This document shows, piece after piece, positions 9,112 to 17,725 of a stretch of 64,000 nt of DNA. The translations under genes were made by a program, and so were the position numbers. Origin of the DNA: Pseudobutyrivibrio ruminis HUN009. Lineage in GTDB: Bacteria; Bacillota; Clostridia; Lachnospirales; Lachnospiraceae. The stretch is taken from the NCBI RefSeq assembly GCF_000703005.1, contig NZ_JNLH01000001.1, positions 2,163,001-2,227,000 on the forward strand. The letters run 5' to 3'. Position 1 is the stretch's first letter, and the number at the start of each line of letters is the position of its first letter. The notes beneath the pieces were generated by a model. That model was not told where the DNA came from and did not search any database. It was given only the letters and a program-made list of their open reading frames with translations.

Positions 9112-10230
9112 TTATTCTTCTGTAGCAGCTACTTCTTCGATATTTACATCTGCAACATCTGCATCATCGGAAGCTTCTGGCTCAAGAAGTGCCTTTACAG
9201 AAAGGCTAATCTTCTTCTCAGCATCGTTGAATTCAACAACCTTTGCTTCGATATCCTGACCAATTGTAAGAACATCTGAAGGCTTTTCAATACGATCCTT
9301 AGAAATCTGTGATACGTGAAGGAGTGCATCGATTCCAGGAGCAAGCTCTACGAAAGCACCAAAGTCCTTCATACGAACTACTTTACCCTTTACTACAGTA
9401 CCTACTGCATACTTATCTGCAGCGCCATTCCATGGATTCTCGTCATCGAACTTGCAAGAAAGAGCAATTTTGCCATCCTTGATTTCCTTAACGAATACTT
9501 TGATTTTATCGCCAACGTTAAGAGTCTTTGTAGGATTCTCAACACGGCCCCAGCTCATCTCTGAGATATGGAGAAGACCATCAGCACCACCTAAATCGAT
9601 GAATGCACCGAAGTCCTTAACATTCTTAACTGTTCCTTCGAATTCCTGTCCAACAGCGATCTTAGACATAAGCTCTTCCTGAGCCTTTGCTCTATCAGCA
9701 ACAAGAAGTGTCTTTCTGTTACCAATGATTCTACGACGCTTTGGATCGAACTCTGTGATTACAAAGCTGATTTCCTGACCCTGGTACTTTCCAAGATCCT
9801 TTTCATAAACATCTGATACGAATGAAGCTGGAATAAATACTCTAGCCTCATCAACAACAACTGTAAGGCCACCCTTAAGAACCTTATCAACTGTAGCTGT
9901 AAGAACCTCTCCACTTTCAAAAGCTTCTGCAAGTCTTTCGTTGCCCTTTTCCTGAGCAAGTCTCTTGTATGAAAGAAGAACCTGACCCTCACCATCATTT
10001 ACCTTGATTACGATAGCTGATAAAGGATCACCAACTTTAACTACAGTAGTAAGATCGACGTTTGACTCATTTGTGTACTCTGAACGTGTTATGATACCAT
10101 CTGACTTGTAACCGATATTTAAAACGATTTCATCTGGCTTTACGCTAATAACAGTACCGTCTACTACCTCTCCATTGTGTATAGTTTTAAATGATTCCTC
10201 CAACATTTGTTCAAAACTCATTTCTGACAT
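9112..10230 (-). CDS. rpsA: Ribosomal protein S1-like protein with four S1 domains
   Basis: 372 residues made of four S1 RNA-binding repeats (about 17-88, 100-170, 188-256 and 273-342), with an acidic C-terminal tail. Repeats 3 and 4 have the typical GAFIDLGG.DGLLHISE and GAFVELAPGIDALLHVS signatures. It is shorter than the six-repeat E. coli S1 and matches the Firmicute form. It may help mRNA bind the 30S subunit. Its start overlaps the end of ispH by 13 bases in another frame. In many clostridia these two proteins are fused; here they are separate. Confidence 0.93.
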   Translation of the reverse strand: MSEMSFEQMLEESFKTIHNGEVVDGTVISVKPDEIVLNIGYKSDGIITRSEYTNESNVDLTTVVKVGDPLSAIVIKVNDGEGQVLLSYKRLAQEKGNERLAEAFESGEVLTATVDKVLKGGLTVVVDEARVFIPASFVSDVYEKDLGKYQGQEISFVITEFDPKRRRIIGNRKTLLVADRAKAQEELMSKIAVGQEFEGTVKNVKDFGAFIDLGGADGLLHISEMSWGRVENPTKTLNVGDKIKVFVKEIKDGKIALSCKFDDENPWNGAADKYAVGTVVKGKVVRMKDFGAFVELAPGIDALLHVSQISKDRIEKPSDVLTIGQDIEAKVVEFNDAEKKISLSVKALLEPEASDDADVADVNIEEVAATEE

Positions 10231-11063
10231 TTCTTTTGAACCTCCTCAATAATATTGTTTGGGGTGGATGCCCCTGCGGTAATACCTACACTTTCAATGG
10301 AACTAAGGTCAGATGGCTGGAAATCATCAGCCGTCTGTATATAGTAAGTATTGTTGCATCGTGTTTTGCATATTTCGTACAACTTTTGTGTATTGGATGA
10401 ATTTTTACTTCCAATAACAAGCATAGCATCGACCTGTGACGCAATGTCAAAAGCCTCAACCTGCCTTTTATTAGTCGCATCGCATATTGTATTCAAAACA
10501 ATAATATGATAACCTTTTTGCTTTATAATTTCAACTAATTCTTGAAATTTATTGTGGTTAAAGGTGGTTTGAGAAACAATACAAATAGTATCGTGAGAAT
10601 TAACTGAAAAGTCTTTAGCGCTTTGCTCTCCTGAAATAACAGTATACTTATCTCCGTTAATCCATCCAACTATACCTCGTACCTCAGGATGATCAGGATT
10701 TCCAATGATTACAATGTACTCACCATTCTTAGAATGTTCATCAACTGCACGATGAATCTTTTTTACAAATGGACATGTTGCATCAATAACATTGTGACCA
10801 GCAGCCTTCAAATCTTCTTCAACAGCTTTTGTGACACCGTGAGAACGAATGATAACAGTTCCTGGTTCATAATCTTCATTAGAATCCTCTTCCATGACCT
10901 GAACGCCATGACTTTCGAAGTCTTTTACAACTTCTTCATTATGGATAATAGGGCCATAGGTATAAAGTGGAGAAACACCCTCTTCTATTTGTTTGTTTAC
11001 AACATCAACAGCTCTTTGTACTCCAAAACAAAAACCTGCAGATTTAGCTAAGATTACTTCCAT
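10218..11063 (-). CDS. ispH: 4-hydroxy-3-methylbut-2-enyl diphosphate reductase
   Basis: A 281-residue IspH/LytB, the final [4Fe-4S] enzyme of the MEP isoprenoid pathway, producing IPP and DMAPP. The three cluster cysteines are Cys12 (GFCFGVQ), Cys97 (DATCPFV) and Cys194 (NTICDAT). The substrate-binding residues His41, His75 and the HPEV motif near 125 are present. It lies between cmk (12 bases) and rpsA (overlap of 13 bases), probably one transcript. The next gene follows in a different frame, so this is not a split fusion caused by a simple stop codon. Confidence 0.95.
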   Translation of the reverse strand: MEVILAKSAGFCFGVQRAVDVVNKQIEEGVSPLYTYGPIIHNEEVVKDFESHGVQVMEEDSNEDYEPGTVIIRSHGVTKAVEEDLKAAGHNVIDATCPFVKKIHRAVDEHSKNGEYIVIIGNPDHPEVRGIVGWINGDKYTVISGEQSAKDFSVNSHDTICIVSQTTFNHNKFQELVEIIKQKGYHIIVLNTICDATNKRQVEAFDIASQVDAMLVIGSKNSSNTQKLYEICKTRCNNTYYIQTADDFQPSDLSSIESVGITAGASTPNNIIEEVQKKCQK

Positions 11064-11074
11064 ATAAAATACCT

Positions 11075-11731
11075 TTATTTACATAAGTCTATAATTGCAG
11101 CAACTACTTCATCAATAGTCATATCTGAGCTATCAACTAATACTGCATCGTCAGCCTGCTTCAATGGGCTTATCTCTCTGTGAGAATCTCTGTAATCTCT
11201 CTCTTCGATATCTTTTGCGATTTGATCAAAATCAGGATCTGCACCCTTTGCCTTAAGCTCATCAAAACGTCTCTTTGCTCTGCACTCAACAGATGCTGTA
11301 AGGAATACCTTAACATCAGCATTAGGAAGAACTACAGTACCGATATCTCTTCCGTCCATAATTACATCTGTAGTTTTAGCGAGCTCCTGCTGTAAAGCAA
11401 CAAGCTTTGTTCTAACTGCAGAGTAAACAGAAGTTGCGCTAGCCATGTTTCCAACCTCTTCTGTACGAATAAGACCAGTAACATCCTCGCCATTAAGGAT
11501 TACATGCTGAGCACCATCTTCATATTTAATAGAAACAACTATTTCATCTACTTTTTCAGAAATGGCTTTCTCATCATCCGAAGCGATACCTGCTCTCAGA
11601 AAATAAAGTGCCATTGCTCTATACATAGCACCAGTATCTACATATACATATCCTTTCTTTGCTGCAACAGCTTTTGCTATTGTAGATTTGCCTGCACCTG
11701 CAGGTCCGTCGATTGCAACATTCATTGCCAT
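11075..11731 (-). CDS. cmk: Cytidylate kinase
   Basis: A 218-residue CMP/dCMP kinase. The P-loop GPAGAGKST begins at residue 9. The NMP-binding region DTGAMYRA and the LID arginines (DIEERDYRDSHRE) are present. It phosphorylates CMP and dCMP for nucleic acid synthesis. A cmk-ispH-rpsA order is common in Firmicutes. The ATG has a GGAGG site 8-10 bases upstream. Confidence 0.95.
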   Translation of the reverse strand: MAMNVAIDGPAGAGKSTIAKAVAAKKGYVYVDTGAMYRAMALYFLRAGIASDDEKAISEKVDEIVVSIKYEDGAQHVILNGEDVTGLIRTEEVGNMASATSVYSAVRTKLVALQQELAKTTDVIMDGRDIGTVVLPNADVKVFLTASVECRAKRRFDELKAKGADPDFDQIAKDIEERDYRDSHREISPLKQADDAVLVDSSDMTIDEVVAAIIDLCK

Positions 11732-11754
11732 AATATATATCCTCCGTAAATTAA

Positions 11755-12984
11755 TTAAATACTAAGTCCAGCAAGATAACCTGTAGACCATGCTATCTGA
11801 AGATTAAATCCACCTGTAAAGGCATCCAAATCCAGAACCTCTCCTGCAAAAGAAAGGCCATTTATATTTTTACATTTCATAGTGGATGGGTCAATATCCT
11901 TGACGCAAACTCCACCCTGAGTGACAATTGCCTCCTTGAATTCTCTTAAACCTGTAATGGTGAAAGGGAAGTTCTTAAGTAGTTTGATAATATTAGCTCG
12001 TTCTTCTTTGGTGATAGAGTTGATTTGTCTATTATCATCGATATCTAAAAGTTCTATAAAAACAGATACCATAGACGAAGGAAGAAGTCCTCTCAGAACA
12101 GAACTAAGATGCTTATTCATATTATCATTAAAGTCCCTAAGTATTCTGGCATCCAACTCCTCAACAGAAAGCGCAGGCTTCAAGTCGATAAAAGCATTAA
12201 GCTTACCTTCGCTCTGTAAAGTCTTTCCGATAATAGAGCTGGCAGAAAGCACCAGCGGGCCGGAAACACCAAAGTGAGTGAATAGCATTTCACCGAAATT
12301 ATCATAGAGCTTTTTCTTTCCATTATATATAGAAAGATTTACATTCTTTAGAGAAAGGCCCTGCATCGACATAACATAGTCTTCTTTTACATTAAGCGGA
12401 ACTAAAGCCGGTCTTGTATCGGTAACACCTATACCGATTTTTTTAGCCCAGCGAAGACCATCACCTGTAGAACCGGTGGTCTGATATGAAAGCCCTCCCG
12501 TGCAAACAATAACATGGTCAGCCCTTAACTGAGTTTTATCCTTAAGTGATACTCCAACAGCTGTATCATTTTCTATTATTATATTAGAAACTTCTGTGTT
12601 AAGAAGAATTTTTACATTGTATTCATCAAGACCATTTTTTAAGGCCTTTGTAATATCTGAAGCGTGGTCAGAAACCGGAAAAGCTCTATTTCCTCTTTCG
12701 ACTTTTGTCTCAGTGCCATGCATCTCGATAAAGCCAATCATAGCATCGGAATTGAAGGTATACAGTGCACTGTACAAAAACTTAGGATTGCTAACTACAT
12801 TCTTGAAGAAATCTGTCTCATCACAGGCATTGGTAAAATTACATCTCCCCTTTCCTGTTATATAAATCTTTTTTCCAAGCTTTTCGTTTTTTTCTAACAA
12901 TGTGACTTCGTGGCCACACATGCCAGCAGCATAAGCTGCCATCATGCCGGCAGCACCGCCACCAACAACAATAACTTTACTCAT
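11755..12984 (-). CDS. HI0933/YhiN-family FAD-dependent oxidoreductase
   Basis: A 409-residue flavoprotein with the FAD motif VVGGGAAGMMAAYA at the N-terminus, GRCNFTNA at about 67-74, and the C-terminal AGEVLDLDAFTGGFNLQIAWSTG that closes the FAD site. The family (Pfam HI0933-like, also called YhiN or BaiN-like) has an incompletely known function; some members act on bile-acid intermediates, but that cannot be assumed here. It overlaps the regulator upstream by 8 bases and precedes cmk by 23 bases, suggesting cotranscription. Confidence 0.85.
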   Translation of the reverse strand: MSKVIVVGGGAAGMMAAYAAGMCGHEVTLLEKNEKLGKKIYITGKGRCNFTNACDETDFFKNVVSNPKFLYSALYTFNSDAMIGFIEMHGTETKVERGNRAFPVSDHASDITKALKNGLDEYNVKILLNTEVSNIIIENDTAVGVSLKDKTQLRADHVIVCTGGLSYQTTGSTGDGLRWAKKIGIGVTDTRPALVPLNVKEDYVMSMQGLSLKNVNLSIYNGKKKLYDNFGEMLFTHFGVSGPLVLSASSIIGKTLQSEGKLNAFIDLKPALSVEELDARILRDFNDNMNKHLSSVLRGLLPSSMVSVFIELLDIDDNRQINSITKEERANIIKLLKNFPFTITGLREFKEAIVTQGGVCVKDIDPSTMKCKNINGLSFAGEVLDLDAFTGGFNLQIAWSTGYLAGLSI

Positions 12985-13897
12985 TAAAATCTCCTGAATA
13001 ATTCATTCTAATAGAATCATCCACCAAATCTATTTCATCATTTTCGTAGAATTGATAATCATTCCAAATGTTTTCTATCATATCTAAATTGTTTGCAACC
13101 GTAGCTTGATTACGATTGCAAAGCTCAACGATTAATGCATTAATCACAGACAAGGGAGCCACTAGCGAATCTACTACATAATGCATTCCACTTTCAGCAA
13201 TAAGATTGCAAGAACTGTAAAGGTTCATAGGGGAATGAATAGAATCTGTAATAGTTACAACATTAGCTCTTCTATTATTAGCAAACTCCAACGCCTTTAG
13301 CGTACGCATAGAATAACGAGGGAATGAAATACCAATAATGCAATCCTCCTCGCCGATATGAATCATCTGCTCAAAAAGCTCCGAGGTAGAGCTAGTTTGA
13401 AGATTGATTACATTGTCGAATATCATATTAAGATAAAATGCTAAAAATGAAGCTAAAGGTGCGCAAGTACGGAGGCCTACGATGTATATTCTTCTGGCAC
13501 TATTAATTGCTTCAACTGCATTTTCAAATGCAGCTTCATCAATGGACTCCATGGTGTTTTTAACCTTTAAAGCATCTGCAGATAATACAGAACGCAAAAC
13601 TCCATTTTGCTCGATGCCTCCATTTGTAAGCTCAATTCTATCTGTAGTATTGAGCTTTGTTCTAACCATTTCCTCTAATGCTTGTTGGAATTCTGGGTAA
13701 CCTTTATATCCAATAAAAGAAGCAAAACGAACTACCGTGGATTCAGATACACCGATAATATCCCCTAATTTAGCAGCAGTAAGGAAAACAGCCTTGTCAA
13801 AATTATCAATAATATAATTTGCAAGAAGCTTTTGCCCCTTTGACATTCTGCCATAGTTTTCATTAATTTTAGAAATTAAATCAGTTGTAGTAGCCAT
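12977..13897 (-). CDS. MurR/RpiR-family transcriptional regulator
   Basis: About 306 residues. An N-terminal RpiR-type helix-turn-helix (1-77; IGVSESTVVRFASFIGYKGYPEFQ pattern) is followed by a SIS sugar-phosphate-binding domain (about 120-250). ATG 13897 is preferred over the GTG at 13903 because AAGGAG lies six bases before it and would overlap the GTG. Such regulators usually sense phosphosugars; no sugar gene is adjacent, so the regulon is unknown. It may regulate the operon it heads (HI0933-type flavoprotein, cmk, ispH, rpsA). Confidence 0.85.
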   Translation of the reverse strand: MATTTDLISKINENYGRMSKGQKLLANYIIDNFDKAVFLTAAKLGDIIGVSESTVVRFASFIGYKGYPEFQQALEEMVRTKLNTTDRIELTNGGIEQNGVLRSVLSADALKVKNTMESIDEAAFENAVEAINSARRIYIVGLRTCAPLASFLAFYLNMIFDNVINLQTSSTSELFEQMIHIGEEDCIIGISFPRYSMRTLKALEFANNRRANVVTITDSIHSPMNLYSSCNLIAESGMHYVVDSLVAPLSVINALIVELCNRNQATVANNLDMIENIWNDYQFYENDEIDLVDDSIRMNYSGDFNE

Positions 13898-13941
13898 AAA
13901 CACTCCTTTTACTAATCATTGAGATATTTATTATACTATGC

Positions 13942-13975
13942 AAAAAAAGGCAATGCAAGAAATCTTGCATTGCCT
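13942..13975 (-). terminator. Intrinsic terminator after the decarboxylase operon
   Basis: A perfect 12-base-pair stem with a four-base loop (13948-13975) is followed by seven T on the minus strand, 15 bases after the oadA-like stop. It separates the Na+ decarboxylase operon from the MurR/RpiR-led one. Confidence 0.92.
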
Positions 13976-13989
13976 CATCATAGATGAAA

Positions 13990-15408
13990 TTATACTGGAT
14001 AAGCTTTATTTTCCTTATCTGCCTTTGCAGGATCAACCTTTGTCTGCTGAGCCTCACGATACTCGAAGAACTCTGTAGCAACCTTTGGGAATAATGCGTA
14101 TGATAACACATCCTCATCCTGCTGCTTCCATCTAGCACATTCCTCTTCAAACTTCTTAAGTCCTGGCTCAAGCAAGTCTGCTGGACGGCATGTGATAGCT
14201 TTATCTTTGTCAGGACCAAGTGCCTTTTCTACAACCTCTGGGTTGAAAGGCTTAACTGTCTGACCGTATTTACCAAGGAGAATATCCTTAGTCTGCTCTG
14301 TAACAACCTTGTATCTCTCACCCATAAGAACATTGAATACAGCCTGTGTTCCAACAATCTGTGATGAAGGTGTAACAAGTGGTGGCTCACCAAGATCCTT
14401 ACGTACACGAGGTACTTCCTCAAGAACCTCACGAAGCTTATCTTCCTTACCCTGCTCTTTAAGCTGGCTGATAAGGTTTGAAAGCATACCACCAGGTACC
14501 TGATAACGAAGTGTGTTGATGTTTACACCAAGTACCTTTGTTGACATAAGACCGCTCTCGATGCACTCTTCTCTGTATGGTCTGAAGTAATCAGCAATTT
14601 CTGAAAGAAGTTCCTGATCAAATCCTGTATCGTAAGGTGTTCCTTCGAATGCAGCAGCCATAACTTCTGTTGCAGGCTGAGATGTACCAAGTGCGAATGG
14701 TGAAATTGCGCAGTCGATGATATCACAACCAGCTTCTACGGCCTTTAAGTATGTCATACTAGCAACACCTGATGTGTAGTGAGTATGAAGCTCGATAGGA
14801 AGGCTTGTAGATTCCTTTAAAGCCGAAACAAGCTCTGAAGCCTTAGCTGGGACAAGAAGACCAGCCATATCCTTGATACAGATTGAAGATGCACCCATAT
14901 CTTCGATACGCTTTGCAATATCCTTCCAGTAATCAAGTGTATAAGCCTCTCCAAGAGTGTATGAAAGGGCAACCTGTGCATGTCCTTTCTCTTTGTTTGT
15001 AGCATTGACTGCTGTCTGAAGGTTTCTGATATCGTTAAGGCAATCAAAAATACGAATGATATCGATACCATTTGCAATTGACTTCTGAACGAAGTATTCA
15101 ACAACATCATCTGGATACTGGCTGTATCCTAAGATGTTCTGACCTCTGAAAAGCATCTGAAGCTTTGTATTCTTAAATCCATCACGAAGCTTTCTAAGTC
15201 TATCCCATGGATCTTCTTTAAGAAAACGAAGACATGCATCAAATGTAGCACCACCCCAGCACTCTACTGCGTTATATCCAACCTGGTCCATTTTATCAAT
15301 GATAGGAAGCATAATTGAGGTAGGCATACGTGTTGCTATAAGAGACTGATGTGCATCACGGAGCACTGTCTCTGTAATTTTAACTGGCTTTGGACTAATA
15401 TCTGCCAT
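13990..15408 (-). CDS. Oxaloacetate decarboxylase alpha / 5S carboxyltransferase-like subunit
   Basis: A 472-residue carboxyltransferase of the OadA, pyruvate carboxylase and transcarboxylase-5S family. The TIM-barrel catalytic motif VLRDAHQS is near the start, with IFDCLND and IELHTHYTSG; the Asp and two His bind the metal. The conserved PAS (PYC_OADA) helical region forms the C-terminal third. It lacks a fused biotin domain, which is supplied by the separate carrier at 16607-16963. It is predicted to move carboxylate from oxaloacetate (or another keto acid) to biotin. It is the last gene of the cluster. Confidence 0.88.
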   Translation of the reverse strand: MADISPKPVKITETVLRDAHQSLIATRMPTSIMLPIIDKMDQVGYNAVECWGGATFDACLRFLKEDPWDRLRKLRDGFKNTKLQMLFRGQNILGYSQYPDDVVEYFVQKSIANGIDIIRIFDCLNDIRNLQTAVNATNKEKGHAQVALSYTLGEAYTLDYWKDIAKRIEDMGASSICIKDMAGLLVPAKASELVSALKESTSLPIELHTHYTSGVASMTYLKAVEAGCDIIDCAISPFALGTSQPATEVMAAAFEGTPYDTGFDQELLSEIADYFRPYREECIESGLMSTKVLGVNINTLRYQVPGGMLSNLISQLKEQGKEDKLREVLEEVPRVRKDLGEPPLVTPSSQIVGTQAVFNVLMGERYKVVTEQTKDILLGKYGQTVKPFNPEVVEKALGPDKDKAITCRPADLLEPGLKKFEEECARWKQQDEDVLSYALFPKVATEFFEYREAQQTKVDPAKADKENKAYPV

Positions 15409-15443
15409 TTGTAATTCCCTCCTGAATAATTAATATGTAAGAA

Positions 15444-16592
15444 CTAAACACCGAAAATTGCCATAAATACACCGGCTGCAACGGCTGTTCCGATAACGCC
15501 TGCTACGTTAGGTCCCATAGCGTGCATAAGCAAGAAGTTTGTAGGATCCTCTTCTGCACCAACCTTCTGTGAAACACGGGCTGCCATTGGGACAGCAGAA
15601 ACACCTGCTGATCCAATAAGTGGATTAATTTTTCCGCCAGTAACATGGCAAAGAATCTTTCCGAATAATACACCAGCAGCTGTGCCAAATACGAATGCGA
15701 CAAGACCAAGAACAACGATCTTGATTGTAGCTGGATTTAAGAATGCTTCAGCTGATGTAGAAGCTCCTACTGATGTACCAAGTAAAATAACTACAATGTA
15801 CATAAGAGCATTTGATGCTGTCTCTGTAAGCTGATTTACAACACCTGACTCCTTGAACAAGTTACCAAGCATAAGCATACCAACAAGAGGAGCTGTTGTA
15901 GGTAAAATCAAACATACAATAATTGTAACAACAATTGGGAAGAGAATCTTTTCAAGCTTTGATACAGGTCTAAGCTGTGCCATCTTGATTGAACGCTCTT
16001 CTTTTGTTGTAAGTGCCTTCATAATTGGTGGCTGAATGATTGGAACAAGTGACATATATGAGTATGCTGCTACAGCAATAGGTCCCATAAGTGCTGACTG
16101 TCCAAGTTTACCAGCCAAGAAAATAGATGTAGGTCCATCTGCTCCACCGATGATTGATACAGCAGCTGCTGCCTGATCTGAGAATCCTAAAAGGATTGCA
16201 AGAAGGTAAGCTGTGAAAATACCAATCTGTGCTGCAGCGCCAAGCCAAAAGCTTATTGGATTGGCGATAAGTGGACCGAAATCTGTCATAGCTCCAACGC
16301 CCATGAAAATAAGCGAAGGAAGAATTGAATACTCATCAAGAGTATAGAAATAATAAAGCAAGCCGCCTACACCATTAGATGTTTCCTCTGGTGATGCAAT
16401 AATGTCAGGGTAAATGTTAACCAACAACATACCAAATGCGATTGGTAACAAAAGAAGTGGTTCATAACCCTTTTTGATTGCAAGATAAAGGAAAACACAG
16501 GCAACCGCTATCATGACAAAGTTTCCCCAAGTCAAATTTGCAAATGCAGTTTGACCGGCGAGATTTAACAATGTCTCTCCAACGTAACTCAT
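15444..16592 (-). CDS. Na+-translocating decarboxylase beta subunit
   Basis: A 382-residue membrane protein of the OadB/MmdB/GcdB family with about nine to eleven helices. The signature GGADGPTSIFLA contains the aspartate linked to Na+ transport in the Klebsiella enzyme, and MHAMGPNVAGVIGTA is the conserved C-terminal motif. It decarboxylates carboxybiotin and couples this to Na+ export. It lies 14 bases after the biotin carrier and 35 bases before the alpha-like subunit. Confidence 0.94.
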   Translation of the reverse strand: MSYVGETLLNLAGQTAFANLTWGNFVMIAVACVFLYLAIKKGYEPLLLLPIAFGMLLVNIYPDIIASPEETSNGVGGLLYYFYTLDEYSILPSLIFMGVGAMTDFGPLIANPISFWLGAAAQIGIFTAYLLAILLGFSDQAAAAVSIIGGADGPTSIFLAGKLGQSALMGPIAVAAYSYMSLVPIIQPPIMKALTTKEERSIKMAQLRPVSKLEKILFPIVVTIIVCLILPTTAPLVGMLMLGNLFKESGVVNQLTETASNALMYIVVILLGTSVGASTSAEAFLNPATIKIVVLGLVAFVFGTAAGVLFGKILCHVTGGKINPLIGSAGVSAVPMAARVSQKVGAEEDPTNFLLMHAMGPNVAGVIGTAVAAGVFMAIFGV

Positions 16593-16606
16593 GTGTAATC
16601 CTCCTA

Positions 16607-16963
16607 TTAGTTCATAGTTGCAAGTAATGCGCCAGCCTCAACCTGCTGTCCTTCGTTACAATTGATTGATGCAACAGTACCATCCTGTGGTGCAACAACA
16701 GGTGTTTCCATCTTCATAACCTCAAGTACTACTACAGGATCACCCTTCTTTACTGCTGTACCAGCTGCAGCTGCAATCTTTACAACCTTACCAGCTGCTC
16801 CAGCTTCGATTTTAACACCGCCTGCAGCACCTGTAGCAACTGGAGCTGGTGCTGCTGCCTTAGGTGCAGCTGCAGGAGTAACTGGAGATACGCCAGAACC
16901 TCCCTTATCTTCTACAGTAACATCATAAACTGTTCCATTAACAGTGATTGTATAATTTTTCAT
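16607..16963 (-). CDS. Biotin carboxyl carrier protein of the decarboxylase
   Basis: 118 residues. A short N-terminal beta segment and an Ala/Pro-rich flexible linker (about 25-48) lead into a biotinyl domain with the motif EVMKMET, where Lys84 is the biotinylated residue. It shuttles carboxylate between the carboxyltransferase and the membrane beta subunit. The architecture matches MmdC-type carriers. It is separated by 18 bases from the gamma-like gene. Confidence 0.93.
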   Translation of the reverse strand: MKNYTITVNGTVYDVTVEDKGGSGVSPVTPAAAPKAAAPAPVATGAAGGVKIEAGAAGKVVKIAAAAGTAVKKGDPVVVLEVMKMETPVVAPQDGTVASINCNEGQQVEAGALLATMN

Positions 16964-16981
16964 GGAAAAATCCTCCTAATT

Positions 16982-17707
16982 CTAATGTCTTTTCTTGATA
17001 GAACGAACTACAAACGAATCTGTAGAAGCTCCTGTACTAGCAGCGATTGCTGCGGCAATTACAGCTACAAGCTGTAAATCATCTGTTTCGTTTTTAACTG
17101 GTGCAGGTGTCTTGCTAACAACTGGAGCAGCCACAGCACCCTCTTTCTTTTCTTTAGATTTCTTTTCAAGTTTTGGAATAATTTCAAAAAGCTTGATTAC
17201 ACCAGACATAACAATAAGCATAAAGAACACAATAAGGATGCCCATTACTGTATTCAAAGCAGCCTTCTGCATTGTCTCACCTAAAGTGTATACTGGCTCG
17301 ATATTCATTGCAGTTGGAGTAGATACATCTAAAGTACTGTATACAAATGTCATCTTTAAATCTCTTTTTGAGTAATCTCCAACAAGTGTTGCAGTGATTG
17401 TCTTGCCAGATTTTTCGACATTAAATTCGCCGATGCCAACATATTCATTGGCCTCATCATAACAATCCTTGTAATCTTCAAGAAGTGTTACAAGTGTTGC
17501 ACCATCTTCATATGACGAAATATATGAAATATTGTAGTCAATTGCTGCTTCATCAAGTGTTGAAAGCTGTGTTAACATACTAGACAATTCTGACTGGTAG
17601 TCAGCTTCTGTACGACCACCTAAAGTATCGTCCTTTTGACCGCCACACGCCATCAAACCAAGAGCAAGCGCTAAGGTGCATAAGCAAATCTTTAATTTAT
17701 TCTTCAT
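16982..17707 (-). CDS. OadG-family gamma subunit with lipoprotein-like N-terminal domain
   Basis: 241 residues. The N-terminus is a lipoprotein signal (hydrophobic stretch ending LMACGG, lipid Cys21). An exported domain of about 130 residues follows. A membrane helix (about 155-178, MGILIVFFMLIVMSGVIKLFE) matches OadG/MmdD, and the end is a Lys/Pro/Ala cytoplasmic tail. Canonical OadG proteins are about 80-120 residues and lack the exported domain, so this is an enlarged form. It probably assembles the carboxyltransferase with the beta subunit. Confidence 0.8.
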   Translation of the reverse strand: MKNKLKICLCTLALALGLMACGGQKDDTLGGRTEADYQSELSSMLTQLSTLDEAAIDYNISYISSYEDGATLVTLLEDYKDCYDEANEYVGIGEFNVEKSGKTITATLVGDYSKRDLKMTFVYSTLDVSTPTAMNIEPVYTLGETMQKAALNTVMGILIVFFMLIVMSGVIKLFEIIPKLEKKSKEKKEGAVAAPVVSKTPAPVKNETDDLQLVAVIAAAIAASTGASTDSFVVRSIKKRH

Positions 17708-17725
17708 ATGTTCACCTTCCTGCTC

